From assembly GCA_041402005.1 (NCBI GenBank), contig JAWKTB010000009.1, positions 1 to 52,080 of the forward strand: a stretch of DNA of 52,080 nt, given 5' to 3'. The stretch is from JAJRXR01 sp041402005 (GTDB lineage Bacteria; Planctomycetota; Phycisphaerae; Phycisphaerales; UBA1924). This document shows, in pieces, positions 23,537 through 34,200 of this stretch. The notes under the pieces are model-generated. The model did no database searches. It saw only the letters and a program-made list of their open reading frames with translations, and was not told where the DNA came from. The first letter of the stretch is position 1; every line of letters starts with the position of its first letter. The position numbers and the translations under genes were made by a program.

Positions 23537-26500
23537 ATGGCGCTGGTCCCCGCGAGCGTGAAGAACATGCCCACGCCGGTGCGGATCGCGGCGCTCGTGA
23601 TCGCGGCGGCGGTGCTGGCGGCGGCGGTCGCGCTCTCGCCGGCGCCGATCAACTACCTCGTCGTCGCGCTCGTGCTGACGGCGGGGATCTCGCTCGCCCT
23701 GTACGGCGTGACGTTGCGGGTGCTCGAGCGGCGCAAGATCGGACCCTTCGAGCTGCGGTTGGGCGAGAACGCGGGGGCGGCTCCCAACCAGCTCCGCGAC
23801 CCCGCGGCACGCGCCCGCCTCGACGACCTGCGCAAGAAGTTCGAGGAGGGCGTGCGCGTCTTCCGCGAGCACGGCAAGGACCTGTACTCGATCCCCTGGT
23901 ATCTGGTCGCGGGCGAGCCGGGCTCGGGCAAGACCGAGGCGGTCCGCCACTCGGGCGTGGGCTTCCCGCCCGGGCTGCAGGACGAGCTGCAGGGCGCCGG
24001 CGGCACGCTGAACATGAACTGGTGGTTCACGAACCACGCGGTGATCCTGGACACCGCCGGTCGCCTGCTCTTCGAGGACGTCGAGCCGGGGACGACCAGC
24101 GAGTGGAAGGAGTTCCTGCGGCTGCTGCGCCAGATCCGCCCGAACTGCCCGGTGAACGGGCTGCTGCTGGTGATCCCCGCCGACAGTTTGGTGCGCGACA
24201 CCGGCGAGCAGATCGAGGAGAAGGCGGGGCGGATCGCGGCGCAGCTGGACGCGATCCAGCGGTCGCTGGGCGTCCGCTTCCCCGTCTTCGTCGTGATCAC
24301 CAAGGCGGACCTGATCAACGGCTTCCGCGAGTTCTTCGACGAGATGACCGACCCGGTCGTGCAGCACCAGATCCTCGGGTGGTCGAACCCGGGCTCGCTC
24401 GACGACGCGTTCGACCCGGGCGAGGTGGAGCGCCACCTGCTCTCGGTGCGCGAGCGCCTGCTGCGTCGGCGCCTGCGGCTCGTCGGCGACCCGCCCAAGG
24501 TTGGCAAGACCGCGTCGAGGCTCGCGCGGGCGGACGCGCTGTACGCGTTCCCGGACAGCATGATCCGGTTGGCGCCCCGCCTGAGGCGGTACCTGGAGAT
24601 GGTCTTCGTGCAGGGGGAGTGGAGCACGCGGCCATTGTTCTTGCGCGGCATCTACTTCACCAGCTCGATGCGTGAGGGTTCGGCGCTCGACCAGGACCTC
24701 GCCGAGGTGCTGGGCGTGGACGTCGGGTCGCTGCCCGAGGGGCGGGCGTGGGAACGGGACCGGAGCTATTTCCTGCGCGACCTGTTCCTGGGCAAGATCT
24801 TCAAGGAGCGGGGGCTGGTGACGCGGGCGGCGAGCGCCTCGCGATCAAAGCGTCGGCGCCAGATGGCGGTGCTCGGGGCGGCGGCGGCGGCGATCGTCGT
24901 CGTCGGCGTGCTGACGTGGATCGGGAACGGACAGCTCCGCGAGGCCATCCTGGAGCCCAAGAAGTTCTGGACGGACGTCGAACAGCTCGCAAGGAACATG
25001 CAGAGCGATCCGACGATCTTCGACCTGGTGTACTACGACGGGCCGACGGACCAGATGCGATACCAGGGATCCACGCGGGCCGAGGTTTTTGATGGTTCCC
25101 GCAACGGCGTGCTTGCTTCCCCGGCGTGGGGAGATGCGACGATTACCGATCTGCAGAAGCTGGCCAGCGAACGCGCGGCAAAGGCTCCGGAGCCACCGCC
25201 CATCTTTCGGCCTGTCGCCTCGATCTTCGGCAATCCGTTTGCGCAGACCATGGAGGCTCAGCGGGCGCTGTTTGCGCGGACAGTGCTCGAACCGCTGGTG
25301 GATCAGACACGATCAAAGCTGGCGAACCTCGACGAGTCATCGTGGACCGATGAGGCGACCGGCGCGCTGGGCGAGTTGATGCGTCTCGAACTCGACGCTC
25401 GGGGCGTGGCGGCGCCCTCGCGCGACATGCTCAACATCGAGCGCCTGGGCACGTTCGTCCTGCATGGCGAGCCGGAGGCGATCAAGAGCCTGCGCGAGCA
25501 CGACGCGGACGCGCTGCAGGGCGTGCTCGCCCGCTCGTATCAGCGGGGCCAGGACTGGCCCCCGGCGCAGGTGCGGGGCGAGCCTGGCGCGCTGGCCCGG
25601 ACGGTCAAGCAGGGCGTCGAGACGTTCGTCGCGCACTGGTCGGAGCGGGGCGGGGCGGACTCACGCACGCTCGCGGAGATCGAGGCGCTCGGGAACGCGG
25701 GCGATGAATACGTCAAGGCGGAGCAGGCCCTGCTCGACCTTGGCCCTCAGGCCTTGACCGACGACGCGTGGGACGCGGCGTTCGCGGCGCTCCAAGGGGC
25801 GAAGTCGAAGCTCGACGAGGCCTGGGCCGCGGGGCGGGTCCACCTCACGACGGAGGAGACGCCGCTGGCGGAGCGCGTGCGGGCTGAGTCGCTCGACGCG
25901 GCGCAGGGCGCGTTCCAGAGGCTGCTCGGGCAGCTTCCCGCGTCGGACGACCCGACGGCGGGCGATGCGCTCGCGGTCGAGCTGCGGCGCACGCTCGAGT
26001 CCGCGTGGAGTGGGCTGGAGGGAACGATCGAGCGTCGTCGACTGGCGGCGATGGACCGGGTGAACCGCCTGGAAGATTCGCTCCGGGTGGACGACCGGGG
26101 CGAGGCGTCGTACGCGGCGCGCGCACGGGCGCTGCAAGTGCTCGACACGGTGCGGCGCGCGGGCGTGGGCGAGGGCGGGCCGGAGATGGCGCCCGAGCGG
26201 CTTCGCAAGGTCGCCGACTCGCTTCGGACGGGTCGCGAGCAGATCGCGTCGGTGCTGGGCACGAACGCGAATGCGGGGGCCGGTCGTCGGGTCGCGGAGT
26301 TCGCGGGCGGCGCGCTGAGCGAGCTGGTGCGGAGCCGGTCGGGGCAGATCCTCGCCGCGACGATTGACACGTTGGGCGGGGGCGTGGAGACGGTCGAGGG
26401 GTTCGTCGCGTCGCGGGGCGAGGCGCATGGGGCGCTCGAGCGCCCGTCGATCCCGCTGACCTCGATGGGCGGCGGGGCGTTCGAGGCGCGGTACGACCCG

Positions 26501-27928
26501 CGGGCGGCGCGTGAGCTCTACGACGCGCTCGCGGCGGTCCGGGGCGCGGTCGAGCGCGACGACGGAGGCATCGCCCGCTCGCGCGAGCGGCTTGCGGACC
26601 TGGAGCGGGCGACGACCGAGTACGCCAGGCGGTACCTCGATTACTGGTGTGTGCAGGTCCCCAAGGACGCTCGACCCCACATCCCGGGATCCTGGGAGGC
26701 GTGCTTCACGGCCCTCGGCCAACTCAGCGCCCGCGATGTGAACTCGGCGCTCGGGCGCCTGACCCAGCAGATCATCGACGCGATCGGGGCGGTCCCGGGG
26801 GACTTGTCGGCGCAGGACGCGTCCGCGGCGAGGCTGAAGCCCCTTCTCGAGGAGGACATGCCCCGCCTGCTGACGCCCCGCCAGCTCTCGGTCGAGAACG
26901 ACGCGATGATCGAGAACTGGCGCCTGCTTTCGCCCCGGGTGACCAGCGCCCGCGAGGACGTGATGCGGATGACGCCGCGACGGTTCCTCAACCAGCTCGT
27001 GTACCAGTACGACCCGGCCGACACCAAGAGCCCCGGGATGGCGTACTGGAGCGACCTGCAGTTCGGAACACTGGTGGCGCTGGCCAACAGCGCCGAGGAC
27101 CAGGCCCGCCAGGCGCGCGACCGCCTCGCGACCGAGGCGAAGGGCTTCCCGGTCTGTCTCGACTGCGAGAAGGCGTTGACAGGCGACCAGATCAAGGATG
27201 CCGCGCGCCTGGTCGCGATGCTCGATCTGCCCGCGTCGGCGCGGGACGGGTCGCGGAGCACGATCGGCGACGGCGAGATGGGCGGGCTGCCCACGCTTGT
27301 GCAGGAGCAGCTCAAGCGCGTCCGGGGGGACTTCGTCTGGGCGAGTGCCGCGCAGCGCCGGTGGTTCGAGCGTGTGCGGGGGGCCGTCGCGCCACTCGCC
27401 GACGAGAACGACAAGCTCGAGGAGGAACTGGCCCTGCTGCGCCGCCAGTCCCAGGATGACCAGTCGGTGACGAGCAAGTACCCGACACTCGAGATCTGGC
27501 TGGGGGACCGTCGCCTGCTGATCTCGGGCGATCGGTCGGCGCCGACGGACAAGCTGAACCCCTCCACCGGCGTGCGTCTGACCCTGCCGGTCGAGGACGC
27601 GATCGAGGTGCGGCTGTTCGAGCGGGGGGCGAGCGAGGCGAGCGCGGTCGGGCGCCTTGAGGCGCCCTGGAGCGGGCTGGTGGCGGTGCGAAAGAGCACC
27701 GGGCCCATGGACCCCGACGACGTCTCGCCCGAGGGACTCCCGGTGACGGGGGTGTGGCGACTGCCCCTTGAGTTGAAGACCCCAGACGGGCGCCCGATCC
27801 GGGCGGCGTCGGGCGAGCCGGTGCGGTACGTCATCGGCGTGCGTTTCACGGGGGCGCCCTTGGCGGAGACGGCGGAGTGGGCGACGCAGGACTCGTGGCC
27901 GAGTGCGACGCCCGGGTCGAACCCCTGA
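23537..27928 (+). CDS. tssM: TssM/IcmF-family inner-membrane protein of a T6SS-like complex
   Basis: 1463 residues; typical TssM is 1100-1300. Two transmembrane helices near the N-terminus (about 14-33 and 35-57) and a third at about 443-463 match the TssM topology. The cytoplasmic NTPase domain between them has an intact Walker A GEPGSGKTEA (about 125-134) and the conserved VILDTAGRLLFED. The long periplasmic region is helical, and a beta-rich C-terminal domain ends with WSGLVAVRKSTG and GVWRLPLEL, resembling the IcmF C-terminal module. Start ATG two bases after the tssL stop; tagF follows 15 bases later. Confidence 0.9.
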   Translation: MALVPASVKNMPTPVRIAALVIAAAVLAAAVALSPAPINYLVVALVLTAGISLALYGVTLRVLERRKIGPFELRLGENAGAAPNQLRDPAARARLDDLRKKFEEGVRVFREHGKDLYSIPWYLVAGEPGSGKTEAVRHSGVGFPPGLQDELQGAGGTLNMNWWFTNHAVILDTAGRLLFEDVEPGTTSEWKEFLRLLRQIRPNCPVNGLLLVIPADSLVRDTGEQIEEKAGRIAAQLDAIQRSLGVRFPVFVVITKADLINGFREFFDEMTDPVVQHQILGWSNPGSLDDAFDPGEVERHLLSVRERLLRRRLRLVGDPPKVGKTASRLARADALYAFPDSMIRLAPRLRRYLEMVFVQGEWSTRPLFLRGIYFTSSMREGSALDQDLAEVLGVDVGSLPEGRAWERDRSYFLRDLFLGKIFKERGLVTRAASASRSKRRRQMAVLGAAAAAIVVVGVLTWIGNGQLREAILEPKKFWTDVEQLARNMQSDPTIFDLVYYDGPTDQMRYQGSTRAEVFDGSRNGVLASPAWGDATITDLQKLASERAAKAPEPPPIFRPVASIFGNPFAQTMEAQRALFARTVLEPLVDQTRSKLANLDESSWTDEATGALGELMRLELDARGVAAPSRDMLNIERLGTFVLHGEPEAIKSLREHDADALQGVLARSYQRGQDWPPAQVRGEPGALARTVKQGVETFVAHWSERGGADSRTLAEIEALGNAGDEYVKAEQALLDLGPQALTDDAWDAAFAALQGAKSKLDEAWAAGRVHLTTEETPLAERVRAESLDAAQGAFQRLLGQLPASDDPTAGDALAVELRRTLESAWSGLEGTIERRRLAAMDRVNRLEDSLRVDDRGEASYAARARALQVLDTVRRAGVGEGGPEMAPERLRKVADSLRTGREQIASVLGTNANAGAGRRVAEFAGGALSELVRSRSGQILAATIDTLGGGVETVEGFVASRGEAHGALERPSIPLTSMGGGAFEARYDPRAARELYDALAAVRGAVERDDGGIARSRERLADLERATTEYARRYLDYWCVQVPKDARPHIPGSWEACFTALGQLSARDVNSALGRLTQQIIDAIGAVPGDLSAQDASAARLKPLLEEDMPRLLTPRQLSVENDAMIENWRLLSPRVTSAREDVMRMTPRRFLNQLVYQYDPADTKSPGMAYWSDLQFGTLVALANSAEDQARQARDRLATEAKGFPVCLDCEKALTGDQIKDAARLVAMLDLPASARDGSRSTIGDGEMGGLPTLVQEQLKRVRGDFVWASAAQRRWFERVRGAVAPLADENDKLEEELALLRRQSQDDQSVTSKYPTLEIWLGDRRLLISGDRSAPTDKLNPSTGVRLTLPVEDAIEVRLFERGASEASAVGRLEAPWSGLVAVRKSTGPMDPDDVSPEGLPVTGVWRLPLELKTPDGRPIRAASGEPVRYVIGVRFTGAPLAETAEWATQDSWPSATPGSNP

Positions 27929-27943
27929 GCACGAGCGCTGAGG

Positions 27944-28891
27944 ATGCGACTGCGACTGCCCAAGACCGCCCGCCCACGCCTGGCCCTCGGGGCGTTCGGC
28001 AAGCACCCCGCGTGGGACGACCACATGACGGACTTTGGCCTCGAGACCGAGCGGCTCGTTGCGCTGCGGCGCGTGCTGTACGCGCAGGGCGTCGGCGGGC
28101 GCGTGGACTCGGGAGCGTGGGAGCGGCTGGGCAGCTACGAGCGTCTGCCCGGGTTCGATCACGTCGTGCTCTGGTCGACGCCCGAAGGGTTGCTCGCGGG
28201 TCGCCTGTGGTCGTCGGTGGACGGCAAGGGGCGTGCGAAGTACCCGCTCGCGATGTTTGTGCACGTGGAGAACCTCCCGACATCGTGGGCGCTTGCGCGT
28301 GGGCTCGAGGCGATCGAATCCCTCCACGCGGCGATCGACGGCGAGCGCGACGCTGGCCGCGTCGTCGCGGCGATAGAGGCGGCGCGCACATCGCTCCGCG
28401 AAGAGATCGGTGGGCTGGGCGCGGGCGCCAATGAAGACGACGACGAGAAGGCGGTCCTTGCCGTCGCGGGGCATCCCCAAGCCGGGCGTGACGCGGTCGG
28501 GCTGATGCGGGTGATCTACCACGTTCGTCGGGAGATGCCGGGGCTGCTCTCGAAGCGGGCGGGGGGGACGGGCGCGAAGGGGGCGCGGGCTTCCCGCCAC
28601 GTGCGGGCGCCCCGGTGCGCGGCGACGGCGCGCGAGGGCGCCGCCGGCTGGCTGTCGGTGATGCAGGGGCTCGTTGAGGCCCGGACGCCGGTGATGGCGA
28701 TCGCGCCGAACGGGGCGGAGATCGTGGATCTGATCGTGGGCGAGCCGGCGGCGGAGCAGTTCTACTGCCTGCTGGCGGGGGAGGCGGCGCTGCCCCCGGC
28801 CAGCGAGATCCCCTACGAGATCGACGCCGGGGCCCGGGCGCTGGTCGAGTCCATGTTGTCGCGGGCGAGGGCGGGTGGCGGGGGGGAGTAA
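27944..28891 (+). CDS. tagF: TagF/ImpM-family T6SS accessory protein
   Basis: A 315-residue cytoplasmic protein. The family pattern is visible at the N-terminus (GAFGKHPAWDDHMTDFGL, the counterpart of G-K-x-P-x-x-GDF). It is visible again in GRLWSSVDGKGRAKYPLAMF, matching the TagF consensus of G-x-L-x-x-SVD-x-x-GR-x-(Y/F)P. In P. aeruginosa, TagF is a post-translational repressor of T6SS assembly opposed by the PpkA-TagR pathway. It is the last gene of the tssL-tssM-tagF run. Confidence 0.85.
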   Translation: MRLRLPKTARPRLALGAFGKHPAWDDHMTDFGLETERLVALRRVLYAQGVGGRVDSGAWERLGSYERLPGFDHVVLWSTPEGLLAGRLWSSVDGKGRAKYPLAMFVHVENLPTSWALARGLEAIESLHAAIDGERDAGRVVAAIEAARTSLREEIGGLGAGANEDDDEKAVLAVAGHPQAGRDAVGLMRVIYHVRREMPGLLSKRAGGTGAKGARASRHVRAPRCAATAREGAAGWLSVMQGLVEARTPVMAIAPNGAEIVDLIVGEPAAEQFYCLLAGEAALPPASEIPYEIDAGARALVESMLSRARAGGGGE

Positions 28892-28967
28892 GGGTCCGGG
28901 CGGGCGTTTGAGGGGGTCTGGGCGCAGAAACAGCGCGACGGGCCCGGCGCTCACAACTTGTCGCTTC

Positions 28968-28996
28968 TTGAAGAACCGGACGGGTGGTGTTACGGT
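28968..28996 (+). promoter_or_regulatory. Candidate promoter of the two-partner secretion genes
   Basis: TTGAAG (28968-28973), a 17-base spacer, and TACGGT (28991-28996), in the 162-base gap after tagF. The match to the sigma70 consensus is moderate, suggesting that tpsB-tpsA can be transcribed separately from the T6SS-like genes. Confidence 0.4.
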
Positions 28997-29053
28997 CCTG
29001 CTCCAAGGGAGTGGCGGGGCGGGCTCACGGGCCCCGCGCAAGGTCCAAAGCGC

Positions 29054-31138
29054 ATGATGCGAACGGTGTCTCTCAGCAGGCGCGCCCGCCTTCGGGCGTG
29101 GGGGTTGGTTTGCCGATGCGTCGTCGGCGGGGTGGCGTTGTGCGCGCTCTGGGCCCCGACGGCACTCGCGCACGACGAGACGCTCATCCCCGACGAGCCG
29201 CCGGCGGAGCAGGCGGACGCTTCGCCGCCGGTGGACGCGACGGCGGGCGATGACGTTCAGGGCGATGAGGCGCCGAGCGACAACACCGACGCGGTCGCGC
29301 CGCCCCACGCGCCGGATCCCGCGGTCGACGGCAACGCGTTCGATGTGGGATCACTCGAGGTCCGGTTCTTCCGCGACAACCCGCTCCACCCGAGCCTGGA
29401 CCAGATCGCGGCGCTCGACGTCGAGCTGGGCGTGACGCCCGAGGGGTACGTGGCGCCGCGGGAGGGCGTCGAGACCCAGACGATGACGATCGGGCAGCTC
29501 GGCGACGGGACGGTGCGCCGGATGTACGCCTCGGCGATCACGCGCGTGCTCAACCGGATCGTCCGGGAGTTCAAGGCGCGGTCGATCATCGGCGTCTTCG
29601 TCGCGCCAGATCCGAATCAGATGATCCTGCTCGAGGGCGGGCAGGACTACCGCGAGGCGGGCGACACCGGGCTCACGCTCGTCGTGTACACGGCTCGCGT
29701 CACGCGGGTGCGATCGATCGCCTCGGGCCAGCGCATCAACCAGGAAGATCGCATCGACAACCCGAAGCACGACTGGATCCTGCGTCATTCGCCAGTCCAG
29801 GCGTACGAGGAGGGCCAGCCCGACGAGGAGCGTAAGGACCTGCTCAGGAAGGACGAGCTGGACGACTACGCCCTGCGCCTGAATCGGCACCCCGGGCGTC
29901 GAGTGGACATCGCGGTCGCCCCGGCGGAGGGGGTCGGCAACGCCGAGCTCCAGTACCTCGTCCAGGAGAACAAGCCCTGGAGCGTCTACTTCCAGCTCTC
30001 GAACACCGGCACGGAGAGCACGAACAAGTGGCGTGAGCGGTTCGGCTTCCAGCACACGCAGCTGACCAACCACGACGACATCCTGCTGGTCGAGTACGTG
30101 ACCGCCGCGTTCAAGTCGTCGCACCTGATCTCGGGCTCGTACGAGCGCCGCTTGCGCGACTCGGAGCGCCTTCGTTGGAAGATCGACGCGAACTGGAACG
30201 AGTTCGAGGCCTCGGACGTCGGCATCCTGGGCGAGACGTTCACCGGCACGGGCTGGGGCGTCGGCGGCGAGCTGATCTGGAACGTCTTCCAGAAGGACGA
30301 GATCTTCGTCGACCTCGTCGGCGGCGCGCGCTTCCAGCACATCGAGGTCACCAATCCCGGCATCTTCATGGGCGAGGGCGAGGAGGATCTCTTCCTCCCC
30401 CGCGTCGGCGTTCGAGCCGAGCGGTACACCGAGACCAACGGCGCCAGCGCGTCGGCGGTCCTGGAGTGGTCGCAGTCGACGTTGACCAACGCTTCGGCCC
30501 GCGACATGGAGCGCCTCGGACGCATCGCGCCCGACAAGGACTTCGCGGTCCTCCGGGTCGACGCGACCGCGAGCACGTTCCTCGAGCCACTCATCGACCG
30601 CAAGGCGTGGGAGGACGCGACGACGCCGGGCAGCTCGACCCTGGCGCACGAGATCGTCGTCAGCGCCAGGGGGCAGTACGCGTTCAACAACCGCCTGATC
30701 CCGCAGCAGGAGGCGGTGCTCGGCGGGCTGTACACGGTCCGCGGGTACGACGAGTCGGTGGTTGCCGCGGATACGACGCTCGTGCTGTCGGGCGAGTACC
30801 GCTTCCACGTGCCCAGGGCCCTGGCGATCAACCCGGAGCCCTCGGCCAAGGCGTTCGGGCATCGCCCGTTCAAGTGGGCGCCCCAGCAGGTGTATGGGCG
30901 GCCAGACTGGGACCTCGTCCTCCGCGCCTTCGTGGACGCGGGGTGGAGCTGGAACAGCAAGAAGCTGCCGTTTGAGCACAACGAGAGCATGCTGGGCGCC
31001 GGGATCGGGGCCGAGCTGCTGATCTTGCGGAACTTCTCGGCCCGAGTGGATTGGGCGGTGGCGCTGTCTGATCTGGACAACGGGGCGGGGGACAAGGGCG
31101 ATCAGCGGGTGCATTTCGTGCTGACCTTGCTGTTCTGA
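29054..31138 (+). CDS. TpsB/FhaC-ShlB-type outer-membrane two-partner secretion transporter
   Basis: 694 residues. Signal peptide at residues 1-39 (hydrophobic VVGGVALCALWAPTALA), then an acidic, Pro/Ala-rich linker. A POTRA-containing periplasmic part follows, and a beta-barrel from about residue 300. Barrel features: SVYFQLSNTGTESTNKWR, SYERRL, the VRGY motif in GGLYTVRGYDES (the VRGF-type loop-6 motif of Omp85/TpsB proteins), and a terminal Phe in VHFVLTLLF for BAM recognition. It lies 69 bases upstream of its presumed substrate. Start 29054 (MMRTVSLSRR) is chosen for the signal peptide; the longer frame from 28958 is not. Confidence 0.88.
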   Translation: MMRTVSLSRRARLRAWGLVCRCVVGGVALCALWAPTALAHDETLIPDEPPAEQADASPPVDATAGDDVQGDEAPSDNTDAVAPPHAPDPAVDGNAFDVGSLEVRFFRDNPLHPSLDQIAALDVELGVTPEGYVAPREGVETQTMTIGQLGDGTVRRMYASAITRVLNRIVREFKARSIIGVFVAPDPNQMILLEGGQDYREAGDTGLTLVVYTARVTRVRSIASGQRINQEDRIDNPKHDWILRHSPVQAYEEGQPDEERKDLLRKDELDDYALRLNRHPGRRVDIAVAPAEGVGNAELQYLVQENKPWSVYFQLSNTGTESTNKWRERFGFQHTQLTNHDDILLVEYVTAAFKSSHLISGSYERRLRDSERLRWKIDANWNEFEASDVGILGETFTGTGWGVGGELIWNVFQKDEIFVDLVGGARFQHIEVTNPGIFMGEGEEDLFLPRVGVRAERYTETNGASASAVLEWSQSTLTNASARDMERLGRIAPDKDFAVLRVDATASTFLEPLIDRKAWEDATTPGSSTLAHEIVVSARGQYAFNNRLIPQQEAVLGGLYTVRGYDESVVAADTTLVLSGEYRFHVPRALAINPEPSAKAFGHRPFKWAPQQVYGRPDWDLVLRAFVDAGWSWNSKKLPFEHNESMLGAGIGAELLILRNFSARVDWAVALSDLDNGAGDKGDQRVHFVLTLLF

Positions 31139-31207
31139 GTCGGTGTGTTCGTTTGGGGGGTGTTGTGGGGAGGGGGAATCTGGGAAGATGGCCCCGGGAG
31201 GTCTGCC

Positions 31208-34200
31208 ATGAGGGCGCGTGATCTGATGAGGGCGGCCGGTCGAGCGATCGGATGCCGTGGCGCGATCGGGGCGGCGGTGCTGGCGGGCGGGGCGGCGCAC
31301 GCGCTGGCCGGGCCCGAGGGCGAGGACGTCCAGTACGGGTGGGCGGAGTTCTACCGCGACGGGGTGCTGACGTACATCTACGTGAGCGACCTGGCGATCA
31401 TCCAGTACGACGCGTTCAACATCGAGTCGTGGGAGACCGTCCGGTTCATCCAGCCCAGCGAGATGAGCCGCGTGCTCAACCGCATCGACGGCGCGATGCC
31501 GACGTTCATCAACGGCACGCTGGAGGCCAACGGGCAGGTCTTCTTCGTCAACCCGGCGGGGATCTACTTCGGCGGGGGCTCGGTCATTGACGTCGGCGGG
31601 ATCTACGCCGCGGCGGGGCACATCTCCAACAACGACTTCCTCTCGGGCGTCAACAACTTCACGGGCCTGCAGGGCGAGGTGGTCAACCAGGGCACGATCA
31701 AGTCGTCGGGCTCTGTCGCGCTGCTCGGGCGACGGGTCGCCAACTTCGGGCAGGTGATCGCCGACGACGTGGTGACGATGGCCGCGGGCGACGAGGTGCT
31801 CATCGGCGAGCGCGACGGGCACGTGTTCGCCCGTGTGACGGGGATCGGCGAGTACAACGGCGGGGGCCCCGCGACGCTCGTGGGCGTCGAGAACTCGGGC
31901 GTGATCCGTGCGGGCAATCAGGTCGTCCTGGGCGTGGGCGATCAGTTCGCGTTGGCGCTGTTCGACACGTCGGAGATCTACGCCCAGGCCGTGGACATCT
32001 CGGGCAAGAACGGCTCGCACATCAGCGTCGCGGGCAAGATCGACGTCACGGGCGACACGGGCGGGCGCGTCCACATCCTGGGCGACTACATCGAGATCGA
32101 CAACGCGATCATCGACGCCTCGGGCCTGAACGGCGGAGGGACGATCCGCATCGGGGGCGGCTACCAGGGCTCGGGCAGCCTCTGGCGAGCCAAGGGGACC
32201 TGGATTGGGCAGAACGCGCTGCTGCGCGCCGACGCGATCAACCAGGGCGACGGCGGCGCCGTCATCGTCTGGGCCGACGGCGCCACCGGCTTCGCCGGGA
32301 CGATCAGCGCCAAGGGCGGGGCCTTCGGGGGCAACGGCGGATTCACGGAAGTTTCGGGCAAGGGCTGGCTGAGCTTCGGGGGGCGCGTGGACCTGACCGC
32401 CGCCTTTGGCCACAAGGGCACGCTCCTGCTCGACCCCACCAACATCCGCATCTTCGACGGGCCCGCGGGCTCGGGCGACGTGAACTCGAGCGCGACGAAC
32501 GCGGACTTCATCTTCGGCGCCGCCGACGCGGACCCGGGGGACATGGAGACCTCGATCGCCAACGCCGACATCGTCACGCTGCTGGACACGACCGATCTCG
32601 TGCTCCAGGCGAACAACGACATCCTGATCGAGGGCTCGATCGACGCGTCGGGCAACGCGGGGGACCACTCGCTGTCGCTCAACGCCGGGCGGAGCGTGGT
32701 GATCTCGGACAACGTGTCGATCCTGCTCCGGGGCGCGTTCAGCGCGACGGTCAACGACGTCAACGCGGGCGTTGATCGCGGCGCTGGCGCCGGCGTCTTC
32801 ACGATGGGCGCCAACTCCGTCATCCGCACGACCTACGGCGCCTCGGACGGCGCCATCACGATCGAGAGCCAGGACGGGCGGACGGGCGCGGAGCTCTCGG
32901 GCGACTTCACCCTCGGGACGCTGGACGCCGGGACCGCGACGATCTCGCTGACGGTCACGGGCGACGACGGGTCGGCCTCGTTCCTGGCAGCGACGGGCGG
33001 CGCGTTCCTCACGGGCGGCGCGGTCGAGCTGAACAACGCACTGGTCGGCGGGGACATGGGCACGTCGGGCGCGTTGCTCTCGATCACCTCGCCCATGTTC
33101 GCCGCGGCGACGAGCGGGGACGCCTTCCTCGCGTTCTCGGGCGCCACCACGATCGACACGGTCGGCGGGACGACGGGCGTCTCCAGCTCCGGGGGCTCGC
33201 TCTCACTGATCTCGAGCGACCTCATCACGATCGACGAGGCGGTGAGCGTCACGGGCACGAACATCGTCTCGATCAACGCCGGCGACCTCGACATCGGCGC
33301 GACAGGCTCGATCACGGGTGGCTCGACCGGCGTCTTCATCACGTCGTCGAACGACGTCGAGCTGGGCGTCGCGAGCGGCGCTGGCGGAGTCATGGTCCTC
33401 GACAACGCCGAGCTGTCCAGGATCTCGGGCGGGGCGCTGTTCATCGGCCTGGGGAGCCTGATCCCCTCGATCCGGGTCGAGGGCGTGGACGGGGCGGCCC
33501 TGGGCGGCGACGTCTTCGCGGGACTCGGGGGCGGGCTCGTCTCACTCAGCGCGGCGGTCGTCACCTTCGAGGGCGCCGCCTCCGTCTTCACCAACCTGAG
33601 CGTCACCGCCACCACCAGCGCCACGATCGACACCGATCTGACCACCGAGCTGGGCGGCCTGACCGTCACGACGCCGGCGCTCGACATCGGGGGCGGGCTG
33701 ATGGTCAGCTCCGCCGGCACGCTGATGCTCAGTGGCCCCATCACGCTCACGGGCGCCGGCGGGACGGTGACGCTGGCCAGCGGCGACGGCTTTGGCGTGA
33801 CCACGGGCAGCGTGACGAGCTCGATGGGCTCCTCGCTGACGATCAACTCGGGCGCGGGGGTCACGACGGGCGCCGTCAACCTGGGCGCGGGCGACCTTGT
33901 CGCCAACGTGGACCAGGGCGCGGACGACTCGACGACCAGCTCGTTCGGCGCGATCACCGCCGGCTCGGTCTCGGTCACGGCGTCCAACGCGGCGACGCTC
34001 AACCTGAACGGCCTGGTCACCACCTCCGCGGGCGGGGTGACGGTCGACGCCCTCGCGGGCGGGACGATCAACGTCATCACCGGCGGGATCAACGCGACCG
34101 GCGGGGACATCGACCTCACCGCGATGACGACGACGCTCCTGGCCGCCCTGACCTCGAACACCGGTGGGATCTCGGTCACGGGGAACCTGTCGATCGGGCA

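Noticed and set aside
25661..29308. Minus-strand 1215-residue open frame
   Set aside because: Antisense to tssM and tagF, Arg/Pro-rich low-complexity translation; no motif.
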